Origin: Flavobacterium tegetincola DSM 22377 | GTDB lineage: Bacteria > Bacteroidota > Bacteroidia > Flavobacteriales > Flavobacteriaceae | NCBI RefSeq assembly: GCF_000425485.1 | Contig: NZ_KE384387.1 | Span: 62,001 to 126,000 of the forward strand | Direction of reading: 5' to 3' | Length of the DNA: 64,000 bases | Shown: piece after piece, positions 16,505-24,655 of the stretch | Position numbering within the stretch: position 1 is the stretch's first letter | Layout of the letters: the number at the start of each line of letters is the position of its first letter | Translations under genes and position numbers: made by a program | Notes under the pieces: model-generated | Seen by the model: only the letters and a program-made list of their open reading frames with translations | The model's database searches: none | What the model was told of the DNA's origin: nothing

Positions 16505-16534
16505 AAAAAATCCCGATTTGCATCGGGATTTTTT
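16505..16534. terminator. Bidirectional terminator between the GYDIA kinase and ppiD
   Basis: A stem formed by AAAAAATCCCGAT and ATCGGGATTTTTT around a TTGC loop gives a T run on both strands. It sits between two convergent genes (stops at 16504 and 16557) and should terminate both. Confidence 0.92.
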
Positions 16535-16556
16535 ATGAACTAATAATTATCTTCTA

Positions 16557-18650
16557 CTAGTAGAAAACAGGTCGATTATCTTTGATATCAGCATTTTCTT
16601 TTAGAGCAGTAATTACTCTTCCAGGTGCTGCTGCATTTTGTCCTTGCAAAACTGCTAAATATGGAGAATAGTCTGTAATTGCTGGAGCTTTAGCTACTGA
16701 TTTTTGCATTACAACAAATACAGCCGAAGCGCCTTCAATTGGAGCTGATACTTTATTTGGAGCTAATGCGAAGGCAGTTGCAACCGCTCTTTGCTCTTGA
16801 CCAAAACCTGGTAAAACTGCATTTTCAATAGAAACATCAACTGCATTTTGAACAGTCACGCCAGCGGATTGAGCCATAGCGTCTAATGTTGTCCCTTTTA
16901 ATTTTGCTTTGATTAACTCTACTTTCTTTTGATTTTTCAAACGATTCTCGATCATTGGTCTAGCCTGATCAATTGCCATTAAACCCTCTTCATTTACCTT
17001 AACTAATTTTACAATTACGTTTCCTAAGTTAGGTACTTCATAACGTTTTACATCGCCAACGCTTGTTTTTTTATCAAAAGCCCATTTCACAATTTGTCTT
17101 TGGCTTTGAATTCCTCCAATATTTTCATCCATAGCACTCAATTTGATGCCTGGAATTACAGTCAATCCACTTGCTTTTGCAACAGCTGCAAAATCTTTTT
17201 CGTTTGCATCCATTTCAAAAGTCACAGCTTGGTTGTATACTTTATCAGCAGTGCTTTCAGAAGCTTCAATTTTTCTTGCGATAGTTGCCAAACGGATACC
17301 GTCTTGCTTATCTGTAACATTAATGATGTGGAAACCAAATTCAGTTTCAACTAAACCAATTTTTCCAATTGAATTATTGAAAACAAAGTCATTGAATTTC
17401 CCTGTCATTTGACCTTTAGAGAAAAAACCTAAATCACCACCTTGTTGTTTTGAAGAATCGTCAGAGTTTACCTGAGCTAACATTGCAAATGAAGCTGGAT
17501 TAGCTTGTACTTGCGCTAAAATTTCATTTGCTTTTAATTGTGCTTCTTCCTTTGTACGTGTTACCGCTGGATTAGCACGCATTGCACCTGTATACGAAAT
17601 AAGAATGTGACTTGCTTTAGCATTTACACCAGACTCACGACCCATTGACTTACTTAAAGCTAAATAGTCATTAAATCTGTAAGGTCCGTAAATTTCGCCT
17701 TGAGGCAAATTATACAACTGCTCTGCTACGTCAGCAGGCAAATCTTTTTTAGCAACATAGCTAGAATCGTAAGAAACATCAGAGTTCATATTTACGAACT
17801 CAGCAGTATTTTTAGTTGTTCTAAATCCTTTAACGGTATCGTTTTTCTGTGTTTCTTTGACGTACTCTACTTTTCCGTTAAGCAATTGCATTAATTCTGC
17901 TTTTACTTGTGCTTCGTCTTCAATAGAAGCTTTTTCTTCGATCATTACCATTTGTAATTCACGAGTTTCTTCTGCTTTATATTTCTTTTGATTTTTACGC
18001 ATGAAAGCCACAATTTCATCATCAGAAACTTTCACGTCACTGTCTTTAATAGATGAATAAGGAACCGCTACAAAGTCTAAAGTTACTTTATTAGCTCCCA
18101 TTTCATATTGCATTTTTGCTTCGGCAGTAGTTGTAAACGTACCCGCTTTTACTAAAGCGCTGTACATTTGAAATTTTGCATTCAAAGTTGCTTCTTTAAT
18201 ACGAGCTGTCAATTGCTGTTTCAAAGCTGGATTCTCATTGAAGAATGCACTAAATTTAGCATTGTCAAAAATACCTGCTTCATTAAGGAACGAAGGATTC
18301 TGACCGATATCTTGACTTTGTTTCAAAACGTCCATTACTTGCGCTTCACTAACACGTAAGCCCAATTTATCGAATTCAGCATTCATCAAAGAAATTGTTA
18401 CTTCTTGCTCCCAAACTCGACTAACGGCTTGCGAAGAAGTAATTCCTTGACCACTTTTTTCAACATTATCTACTTTAGTTCTGAAATCATCGTATGCAAT
18501 TTCGTCACCATTCACGCTTCCTACGTCTCTTGGAGTACTTTGAAAACCTCCGCTGTTAAGTACATCACCTACTACAAATGCTAATAAACAGAAGCCTATT
18601 ACAAGTATTAAAAGAAGTGAACGTTGTCTAATTTTTGATAAAACCGCCAT
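16557..18650 (-). CDS. ppiD: PpiD-like periplasmic peptidyl-prolyl isomerase / foldase
   Basis: Membrane-anchored periplasmic chaperone that helps exported proteins fold. The 697 residues begin with a short cytoplasmic part (MAVLSKIRQRS) and one membrane helix (LLLILVIGFCLLAFVVGDVL), then a SurA-N/PpiD-like domain (about 40-340). A parvulin rotamase domain about residues 345-455 contains KASHILISYTG, QQGGDLGFFSKGQM and VETEFGFHIINV, followed by a second, less conserved rotamase-like region. It is the last gene of the minus-strand run from coaX and ends at the bidirectional terminator. Confidence 0.92.
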   Translation of the reverse strand: MAVLSKIRQRSLLLILVIGFCLLAFVVGDVLNSGGFQSTPRDVGSVNGDEIAYDDFRTKVDNVEKSGQGITSSQAVSRVWEQEVTISLMNAEFDKLGLRVSEAQVMDVLKQSQDIGQNPSFLNEAGIFDNAKFSAFFNENPALKQQLTARIKEATLNAKFQMYSALVKAGTFTTTAEAKMQYEMGANKVTLDFVAVPYSSIKDSDVKVSDDEIVAFMRKNQKKYKAEETRELQMVMIEEKASIEDEAQVKAELMQLLNGKVEYVKETQKNDTVKGFRTTKNTAEFVNMNSDVSYDSSYVAKKDLPADVAEQLYNLPQGEIYGPYRFNDYLALSKSMGRESGVNAKASHILISYTGAMRANPAVTRTKEEAQLKANEILAQVQANPASFAMLAQVNSDDSSKQQGGDLGFFSKGQMTGKFNDFVFNNSIGKIGLVETEFGFHIINVTDKQDGIRLATIARKIEASESTADKVYNQAVTFEMDANEKDFAAVAKASGLTVIPGIKLSAMDENIGGIQSQRQIVKWAFDKKTSVGDVKRYEVPNLGNVIVKLVKVNEEGLMAIDQARPMIENRLKNQKKVELIKAKLKGTTLDAMAQSAGVTVQNAVDVSIENAVLPGFGQEQRAVATAFALAPNKVSAPIEGASAVFVVMQKSVAKAPAITDYSPYLAVLQGQNAAAPGRVITALKENADIKDNRPVFY

Positions 18651-18760
18651 TTTTGTCTTTGTTAATTTTAAAATTCAGGTTGCGAAAATACAATTATCTA
18701 TTTAATAATAATAGTACTACCGTTATATTTTGCGTTAAAAAGTGTTTTTTATTTAAAAAC

Positions 18761-20023
18761 TTATTCCGTGATGCTTAATTGCACGAGTTCTACCTTTTTA
18801 TTTGAAGCTTGAAGTATTTCAAATTGGAAATGATCAATCTGCAATGCAGCTCCATTTTGCGGGATTTCATTCGCATTGTGAACAATATAACCTGACAACG
18901 TACTGTACGAATCGCTTTCAGGAATATTCAATTTGTACTTCTCATTAATATACTCAACATCCAATCGGGCGGAAAATTGATATACACCTTCGGAAATCTC
19001 ATCCTCTATAAAAGCTTCCACCATTAAATCGTGTTCGTCTTCAATTTCACCAAAAAGCTCCTCTACAATATCCTCAACGGTAATCATTCCAGAAGTTCCG
19101 CCATATTCATCCAATACGATTGCTACGCTTTTTCGCTTCCGCGTCAAGACACTCAATATTTCTTTGATGAAAATTGTTTCTGGAACAAACTCAACAGGAA
19201 TCATAATCGACTTTATCGAATTGGGCTTTTTAAATAAATCAAAACTATGCACGTAACCTACGATATCGTCCAATGAATTTTGATAAACCAAAATTTTAGA
19301 ATAACCGGTTTCTACAAATAATTTTCGCAATTCAATTAAAGTGTCGTGTACTTCTACTGCTGCAATTTCCGTTCGCGGATTCATGATATCGCGTGCTTTT
19401 ACACCAGAAAATTCAAGTGCATTTTGGAATATCTGAATTTCAGAATCCACTGCTTCTTGATTTTCAACAGATTTCATTTGTTCCGTAATGTAATTACCCA
19501 ACTCTAATTTACTAAAAAGCAATTGTTCGTCTGTATCTTTAATTCCAAAAAAGAATTTCAGAATAATATTAGACGCCCAAATGATCACAGAAGAGAAATA
19601 GTAAAAAAGTTGGTAGAACAAATAGGCTGGAACTGCTAAAACTTTGATCAAAGTATTGGCATAAATTTGAAAAAATATCTTGGGTAAAAATTCTGAGGTC
19701 AAGATAATAATTGTACTTGTGAGCACAACTTGAATAAGAAACACCAGCCAGAATGGACCAGACAAACCCTGTGCTATCAGAAAACTGAGTATCAAGTTAC
19801 TCATTAAAACTCCGTAAATCACTAAAGCAATATTGTTTCCAATAAGCATTGCAGCAATAAACTTTGAAGGATTTTTGGTTAATTTTGCTAAAATGCGCGA
19901 AATAAAAGTATCCTGCATTTTCTCAATTCCAAGATATACTTTATTCGAGGATATGTAGGCGATCTCTACGCCCGAAAAAAAAGCAGAAAGTATCAGACAA
20001 AAAACAATACTAAATGCTTCCAT
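18761..20023 (-). CDS. CorC/HlyC-type (CNNM-like) membrane protein with CBS domains
   Basis: A DUF21-CBS-CorC_HlyC protein, a family linked to divalent cation (Mg2+, Co2+) efflux. The first ~190 residues form the DUF21 transmembrane part (FCLILSAFFSGVEIAYISSN, AAMLIGNNIALVIYG, TSEFLPKIFF). The paired CBS region about 205-330 includes RDIMNPRTEIAAVE and VLDEYGGTSGMITVEDIVEE, and the last ~80 residues are the CorC_HlyC cap. GldE of gliding bacteria belongs to the same family, but the neighbours here (lptC, coaX) are not the gldE context I know, so a general transporter is favoured. Confidence 0.9.
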   Translation of the reverse strand: MEAFSIVFCLILSAFFSGVEIAYISSNKVYLGIEKMQDTFISRILAKLTKNPSKFIAAMLIGNNIALVIYGVLMSNLILSFLIAQGLSGPFWLVFLIQVVLTSTIIILTSEFLPKIFFQIYANTLIKVLAVPAYLFYQLFYYFSSVIIWASNIILKFFFGIKDTDEQLLFSKLELGNYITEQMKSVENQEAVDSEIQIFQNALEFSGVKARDIMNPRTEIAAVEVHDTLIELRKLFVETGYSKILVYQNSLDDIVGYVHSFDLFKKPNSIKSIMIPVEFVPETIFIKEILSVLTRKRKSVAIVLDEYGGTSGMITVEDIVEELFGEIEDEHDLMVEAFIEDEISEGVYQFSARLDVEYINEKYKLNIPESDSYSTLSGYIVHNANEIPQNGAALQIDHFQFEILQASNKKVELVQLSITE

Positions 20024-20026
20024 ATA

Positions 20027-20221
20027 TTATACGTTGTTATTTCTGTTTTTGGCCTTATTGAAAAAGCTGCGACGGAAGAAAAACATGAAGATGCATACAG
20101 CTCCAATTCCAAAGCTCAACAGATACGATTCTTCGGCATTATTCATTTTGGCTATTCCATCGTAAATAAAGAAAGTTGCAAAAATCAAGTAGATGTATTG
20201 TGTAAACTGTAAATATTTCAT
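20027..20221 (-). CDS. Small two-helix membrane protein, unknown function
   Basis: A 64-residue product with two predicted membrane helices (YIYLIFATFFIYDGIA and LLSFGIGAVCIFMFFF) joined by a short polar loop (KMNNAEES), and a basic C-terminus (FNKAKNRNNNV). It lies three bases upstream of the CorC-like gene and 41 nt after lptC on the same strand, which supports cotranscription. I do not recognise a named family. Confidence 0.75.
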   Translation of the reverse strand: MKYLQFTQYIYLIFATFFIYDGIAKMNNAEESYLLSFGIGAVCIFMFFFRRSFFNKAKNRNNNV

Positions 20222-20262
20222 GTGTAAAAAATCTAATTAAATAAAAGTGTGACTTTCTGTAT

Positions 20263-20808
20263 TTATTCTGATTGTTCAATTTCTCCAGAGAAATTTTGGG
20301 TATTCATAATAGTAAAATCTTTATTGAAATCAATACCTTCACCATTTGAAACTCCTTTTGGTGCAGAAAATTTAAATTTTTCTTCTGTATAAAACCAAGA
20401 ATTTTTTTGATCAAAATACAACTGCTGGGTTTCTAAAACTTGATTATCTTCGGTATTGATTTTTACATTTCCCTGCAAATCAATCAAGTCAGTTCCTTTG
20501 AATTGAACGGCATAATCAGAACGAATAAAGGTTCTTTTGCCGTTTTGATCGTATAACGTAACATTGATTCCATTAGGGAAATCAGTAAACGGATATTTAA
20601 CCGTGGCGTAATCTAACATTTTCGAAGCGATCAAAACAGCTTTGATGCGACCAGAATCCGTATATTTCAGCGTAATCGAATCTGCATCGCCACTTGGACT
20701 GAATTCAGAGAGATTAATTTTCTGCACGTCCTTTAAGTTGCTTTCACAATTTGAAAAAACAGTCAAGACGGCAAGCGACAGTAACAGTGAAATAAATACT
20801 CTTTTCAT
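20263..20808 (-). CDS. lptC: LPS export ABC transporter periplasmic protein LptC
   Basis: LptC links the LptBFG ABC transporter to the LptA bridge, passing lipopolysaccharide across the periplasm. The 181-residue protein starts with a signal segment ending in FSNCESN, a likely lipobox in place of the single membrane anchor of enterobacterial LptC. The rest is beta-rich, with repeated short strands (TDSGRIKAVLIASKMLDY, FPNGINVTLYDQNGKRTFI, LIDLQGNVKINTEDNQVLET, QKNSWFYTEEKF) as in the LptC beta-jellyroll. It lies 15 nt after the outer membrane barrel gene in the same operon. Confidence 0.9.
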   Translation of the reverse strand: MKRVFISLLLSLAVLTVFSNCESNLKDVQKINLSEFSPSGDADSITLKYTDSGRIKAVLIASKMLDYATVKYPFTDFPNGINVTLYDQNGKRTFIRSDYAVQFKGTDLIDLQGNVKINTEDNQVLETQQLYFDQKNSWFYTEEKFKFSAPKGVSNGEGIDFNKDFTIMNTQNFSGEIEQSE

Positions 20809-20823
20809 CTAATGTAGCAGCTA

Positions 20824-22083
20824 CTAGTTGATTTTCCTTTTGACAAACCATTTATCGCTTAAAGAAAGACTTACTGTAAAGTTAAGGTAATTTTCGCGAA
20901 CTAAATCAGCTGCTTTTGTACCTCTTCTTCCGTATTCCATACCCACATTGATGTTTGAGAAACTACCCGTCATAGGAAATCCTAAACCAAGAGTTACTGC
21001 CATATCATCAATTGCTTTATCATTAACAATCAAACCGGTATTTTCATAACGTAGACCACCTCGGTATGTAATTCTTTTCAGATAACTTGTAAAGGAGTTG
21101 TACTGCGGAATAAAATAACCTCCAATAGCAACTCTTTTTCCATCTTCAAACGTTGCTTTTGCAATATCATTAAATCGATTTTCTAAACTACTGGACTGAG
21201 TCATGGTAAATTCTGCACCAAGTAACCACTTACGTTCCTCTCCAAAACCCGCACCTAAACCAAATTTAGTAGGCACCTTTATATCTGTATCAGCAACTTC
21301 AATTTGGTTTTTATCGATAATAAAAGGATCTGTAGTTAATGAATATTGAATGGTAGAAATTTCTCTAGTATTGGACAAACTTAATGTACTTTCCGGCGTA
21401 TAAATCGCAGATAAAAATAATTTATGTTTTGCTGTAACTTTTTTCTCCCACATCGCACCCAAATTCATACTAAATCCCGTAGCTTGAGACGTATTTAATT
21501 CTTGCGTTCCATACTGAACTGACTCAAGAAACTCAAGAGACGATGTTTCAATCTGTCCGAAATTATATTCTACAGTAGCTCCAAAGCTTAAATTCTTTGT
21601 TAACTTATATCCAGAGCTAAAAAACACGCGATTTACACCACCTGTTCCTTGAAATTCATTAGCTGTAATAAAATCATCACTCACTGTTGTTTCATCTTGA
21701 ATTCTATATCCGACTGCCGAATAAGCCATCAAGCCAAGACCTGCACTCCATTTTTCTGTTAAAGGAACACCTAATGCAATATAGTCAACTGATGAATTTT
21801 TAGAGTTACCCTCACCAAAGTTTGATTCCGCTTTTGTAGTATTGTAGCTTCCAGAAACGGAGAATGTAATTCTCTTAAGTCCCGCAAATCCAGCAGGATT
21901 TTGCAAATTAACGTGAGTGCTGTCTGGAAAAATACTCAATCCACCCATAGATCTGTTCTCGGTAGTACCTTTAAATTTGGTTTCACCAATTCCATAAAAA
22001 GAATAAGACGACGATGTACCTTTTTGTGCAAACGTGCTGATAGACAACAAGACACAGATGCTAACAATAATTTTTTTAATCAT
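20824..22083 (-). CDS. Outer membrane beta-barrel protein (OmpP1/FadL-like)
   Basis: A 419-residue secreted barrel. The signal peptide is clear (MIKKIIVSICVLLSISTFAQ, cleavage after FAQ). The motif NLQNPAGFAGLKRITFSVSG resembles the N-terminal plug region of FadL/OmpP1 proteins (NPAG plus strand), and the rest shows regular amphipathic strands ending in FVKRKIN. The substrate is unknown; FadL relatives carry hydrophobic compounds. The start overlaps the coaX stop by 8 nt, placing it directly after coaX in the operon and before lptC. PorV-type T9SS proteins also resemble this family, but the specific T9SS role cannot be claimed. Confidence 0.82.
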   Translation of the reverse strand: MIKKIIVSICVLLSISTFAQKGTSSSYSFYGIGETKFKGTTENRSMGGLSIFPDSTHVNLQNPAGFAGLKRITFSVSGSYNTTKAESNFGEGNSKNSSVDYIALGVPLTEKWSAGLGLMAYSAVGYRIQDETTVSDDFITANEFQGTGGVNRVFFSSGYKLTKNLSFGATVEYNFGQIETSSLEFLESVQYGTQELNTSQATGFSMNLGAMWEKKVTAKHKLFLSAIYTPESTLSLSNTREISTIQYSLTTDPFIIDKNQIEVADTDIKVPTKFGLGAGFGEERKWLLGAEFTMTQSSSLENRFNDIAKATFEDGKRVAIGGYFIPQYNSFTSYLKRITYRGGLRYENTGLIVNDKAIDDMAVTLGLGFPMTGSFSNINVGMEYGRRGTKAADLVRENYLNFTVSLSLSDKWFVKRKIN

Positions 22084-22810
22084 TTTTGATTTTATATTGA
22101 TATGTATAATTCAAACTTTCTAACAGGAAATTTGAATTGGCAAATATGGTATTTTTTAATCGTTTAGCCAAAAAAACTGCATCGCCACCCGTTAAAATTA
22201 TTGTAAATTTTGAATAATCTTTTTTATATTGACTTAAAAAACCTTCAATTTCAAATACCAAACCATTTACAACTCCTGAATGCAAAGACTCCTGTGTAGA
22301 ATTCCCTATATATGTATCAGGCTCCTTAGCTTGTAATAACGGAAGTTTAGCAGTGTAATTGTGTAATGCTTTATAACGCATTTGTAAACCTAGACTAATT
22401 GCACCTCCTATATATTCATTTCCCTCATTTATGAAATCGTAAGTAATGCACGTACCCGCGTCAATAACTAGACGATTTTGATTTGGGTATTGCAAAACTG
22501 CCCCCGAAGCCAAAATCATCCGATCAATACCTAATGTTGTAGGCGTTTCATATAAATTCTTAAACGGAAAAAGCGAATTATGGGTAATCCACTCCACTTT
22601 TACTCTGTTTTCAAGAAATAAAAAAGCCTCGGCATCCACTTTTCCGACAGATGCAACGACCAAAACGTCGATCTCAGAATATTTTTTTAAAATTTTTAAA
22701 ATTTTTTTTTGCAAATCTTCGTTAGCAAAAACTTCAAGTTCAGTCAAGTTATCGTTCTCAAATACAGCACTTTTAATTCTACTGTTTCCAACATCAATGG
22801 CTAAAATCAT
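22076..22810 (-). CDS. coaX: Type III pantothenate kinase
   Basis: First enzyme of coenzyme A synthesis, phosphorylating pantothenate. The 244-residue product shows the ASKHA motifs LAIDVGNSRIKSAVFEN at the N-terminus, TPTTLGIDRMILASGA near residue 85, VIDAGTCITYDFI near 110 and ILTGGDAVFLAKRL near 205. The frame extends to 22846, but the TAnnTTTG box on this strand (22830-22837) lies inside that extension, so the ATG at 22810 is chosen. It heads the minus-strand operon and is divergent from tRNA-Phe. Confidence 0.95.
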   Translation of the reverse strand: MILAIDVGNSRIKSAVFENDNLTELEVFANEDLQKKILKILKKYSEIDVLVVASVGKVDAEAFLFLENRVKVEWITHNSLFPFKNLYETPTTLGIDRMILASGAVLQYPNQNRLVIDAGTCITYDFINEGNEYIGGAISLGLQMRYKALHNYTAKLPLLQAKEPDTYIGNSTQESLHSGVVNGLVFEIEGFLSQYKKDYSKFTIILTGGDAVFLAKRLKNTIFANSNFLLESLNYTYQYKIKND

Positions 22811-22829
22811 GGGTAAAAATTTAATGCAG

Positions 22830-22837
22830 CAAAGATA
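22830..22837 (-). promoter_or_regulatory. -7 box of coaX
   Basis: On the minus strand this reads TATCTTTG, 19 nt before the coaX ATG. No TTG is found at the normal distance upstream. It is back to back with the tRNA-Phe promoter (22865-22894). Confidence 0.5.
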
Positions 22838-22864
22838 GACAATCATTTTTTTTTAAAAAATGTT

Positions 22865-22894
22865 TTGGATAACTTAAAAAAGGTTCTATATTTG
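22865..22894 (+). promoter_or_regulatory. tRNA-Phe promoter (TTG-N19-TAnnTTTG)
   Basis: TTG at 22865-22867, exactly 19 nt, then TATATTTG at 22887-22894 is a textbook Flavobacterium promoter. The mature tRNA begins 17 nt after the box. Confidence 0.85.
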
Positions 22895-22910
22895 CACTCG
22901 CAATAAGCAC

Positions 22911-22983
22911 GGTACCTTAGCTCAGTTGGTAGAGCAATGGACTGAAAATCCATGTGTCCCTGGTTCGAACCCTGGAGGTACCA
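22911..22983 (+). tRNA. tRNA-Phe (GAA)
   Basis: A 73-nt cloverleaf: acceptor GGTACCT pairs with AGGTACC, D-arm TAGCTCAGTTGGTAGAGCA, anticodon stem-loop GGACTGAAAATCC with anticodon GAA, and T-arm CCTGGTTCGAACCCTGG with the invariant TTCGA. The discriminator is A. The CCA end is not fully encoded (ACA follows), so it must be added after transcription. Confidence 0.98.
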
Positions 22984-22984
22984 C

Positions 22985-23014
22985 AAAACCCGAAACAACT
23001 GTTTCGGGTTTTTT
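22985..23014 (+). terminator. Terminator after tRNA-Phe
   Basis: A 12-bp stem (AAAACCCGAAAC / GTTTCGGGTTTT) with loop AACT and a T run begins two bases after the tRNA end. Confidence 0.92.
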
Positions 23015-23051
23015 GTTTTAAAAAAATCTGCATTTATTATGCTTTGTTTCT

Positions 23052-23082
23052 TTGCCATTTCACATTTGAAGAAGTATCTTTG
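23052..23082 (+). promoter_or_regulatory. ctaB promoter (TTG-N20-TAnnTTTG)
   Basis: TTG at 23052-23054, 20 nt, TATCTTTG at 23075-23082, 29 nt before the ctaB ATG. It should drive the oxidase gene set up to the terminator at 26087. Confidence 0.75.
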
Positions 23083-23111
23083 CAAAACGTTAGAAAAGCA
23101 ACCTTATAATA

Positions 23112-24044
23112 ATGAAAACCGCTTTGGAAGCCACCAATAATTCTTTCTCTATAAAAGCAACTTTTACTGATTTTAAAGAAATCACTAAAGCAGGATTAGC
23201 AGTAAGTGTTGTTTTTTCATCAATTGCTGGATTCTTGTTGGGCGTGAATGAATTCACTTCTCAATCTTGGATCACTATTATAATGCTAGCCATTGGTGGA
23301 TACTGCATGGTTGGCGCTTCAAATGCCTACAATCAGATTATAGAAAAAGACATTGACGCTTTAATGGATCGTACTAAAAATAGGCCGATCCCATCAGGAA
23401 GAATGTCAAAGACAACTGCTTTTGTTATTGCAACGTTCTTAACAGTGGCAGGAATAGCCATTCTTTATAGCATCAATCCTAAAACCGCAATGTTTGGAGC
23501 GATTTCTATATTTCTATACACTAGTTTATACACGCCTTTAAAAACGGCTACTTCCTTATCTGTATTTGTTGGCGCCATTCCAGGTGCTATTCCATTTATG
23601 TTAGGTTGGGTTGCCGCTAATGATGGGGATTTTGGCATTGAAGCCGGTACATTATTTTTGATTCAGTTTTTCTGGCAGTTTCCGCATTTTTGGGCAATTG
23701 GATGGTTCCTTTATGATGATTATAAAAAAGCTGGTATCTATATGTTGCCTTCCGGCAAAAAGGACGACACTACGGCGTTGCAGATTTTGTTATATACCGT
23801 TTGGCTTATTTTAGCATCGTTATTACCAGCTCTATTTCCAGTGATTGGATTGGTAGGAAGTAATTTATTTTTAACACCAATTGCAGCAGTATTTGTATTC
23901 TTACTTGGAATTTGGATGTTGGTTTATGCCGTTAAATTATACAATACTAGAACCGCGAAAGCTGCCCGAACATTGATGCTTGTTAGCGTAATGTACATTA
24001 CTTTACTTCAGATTATTTATATTTCAGATAAATTTTTAAGATAA
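23112..24044 (+). CDS. ctaB: Protoheme IX farnesyltransferase (heme O synthase)
   Basis: UbiA-superfamily membrane enzyme adding a farnesyl group to heme B to give heme O for heme-copper oxidases. The 310 residues hold about eight helices and the aspartate-rich prenyl diphosphate motif NQIIEKDIDALMDRTKNRP near residue 73. A second loop, GWFLYDDYKKAGIYMLP, near residue 198 is the other conserved site. It is followed six bases later by oxidase subunit III, consistent with a role in assembling that oxidase. Confidence 0.96.
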   Translation: MKTALEATNNSFSIKATFTDFKEITKAGLAVSVVFSSIAGFLLGVNEFTSQSWITIIMLAIGGYCMVGASNAYNQIIEKDIDALMDRTKNRPIPSGRMSKTTAFVIATFLTVAGIAILYSINPKTAMFGAISIFLYTSLYTPLKTATSLSVFVGAIPGAIPFMLGWVAANDGDFGIEAGTLFLIQFFWQFPHFWAIGWFLYDDYKKAGIYMLPSGKKDDTTALQILLYTVWLILASLLPALFPVIGLVGSNLFLTPIAAVFVFLLGIWMLVYAVKLYNTRTAKAARTLMLVSVMYITLLQIIYISDKFLR

Positions 24045-24049
24045 GAATT

Positions 24050-24622
24050 ATGACCGTAGAAGAATACAAAGAGAGAGAAGGCCGATCTAAGAAATTACTT
24101 TTGTGGTTTGCAATGATCAGTTTTGTAATGGTATTTGCAGGATTAACTAGTGCATATGTGGTTAGTAAATCAAGAGCAGATTGGAAAAACTTTGACATGC
24201 CCTCGGCGTTTTTAATAAGCACTGTGGTCATTCTCATCAGTTCTATCACATTTCATTTGGCTAAAAAAGCGATTCAAGTCAATAATAGAGCACAGACAAC
24301 AACTTATTTATTGATTACATTAGTCTTAGGATTAGCTTTTGTATATTTACAATTTGAAGGATTTTCACAACTGATAAATTTAGGACTATATCCTACAGGT
24401 CCAACGAGTACCGTTACCACCTCGTTCCTATATGTAGTAGTCGTTACACACTTATTACACCTTTTAGGAGGTTTAATATCTATTTTGATTATAATTTATA
24501 ATCATTTTAAACAAAAATACAACTCCAGTCAAACACTTGGAATTGAGCTAGGTGCGATGTTTTGGCACTTTCTTGATTTTCTTTGGCTGTATTTGTTTTT
24601 ATTTTTATATTTCTTTAAATAA
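24050..24622 (+). CDS. Cytochrome c oxidase subunit III, short form
   Basis: Heme-copper oxidase subunit III family, 190 residues, about five membrane helices. Visible features include KLLLWFAMISFVMVFAGLTS near the N-terminus, HLLHLLGGLISILII near residue 138, and ELGAMFWHFLDFLWLYLFL at the C-terminus, where the His-Phe-Leu-Asp pattern is the hallmark of subunit III. It sits directly upstream of a second, longer subunit III gene. The catalytic subunits I and II are not in this window. Confidence 0.9.
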   Translation: MTVEEYKEREGRSKKLLLWFAMISFVMVFAGLTSAYVVSKSRADWKNFDMPSAFLISTVVILISSITFHLAKKAIQVNNRAQTTTYLLITLVLGLAFVYLQFEGFSQLINLGLYPTGPTSTVTTSFLYVVVVTHLLHLLGGLISILIIIYNHFKQKYNSSQTLGIELGAMFWHFLDFLWLYLFLFLYFFK

Positions 24623-24632
24623 GAAAAAAACG

Positions 24633-24640
24633 TAAATTTG
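24633..24640 (+). promoter_or_regulatory. Possible internal -7 box before the long subunit III gene
   Basis: TAAATTTG fits TAnnTTTG and lies 16-25 nt before the two candidate starts of the next gene. There is no TTG upstream at the right spacing. It may be chance in AT-rich sequence. Confidence 0.25.
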
Positions 24641-24655
24641 GGAACTTTTTAACGA

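Noticed and set aside
18761..20023. gldE (gliding motility) for the CorC-type gene
   Set aside because: Same family, but the neighbours are coaX, lptC and ppiD, not the gldE context I know; the general family name is safer.
22811..22846. N-terminal extension of coaX
   Set aside because: It contains the coaX -7 box and adds residues that the family lacks.
22843..23085. Minus-strand open frame of 80 codons across the tRNA
   Set aside because: It lies over tRNA-Phe, its terminator and two promoters; no protein-like pattern.
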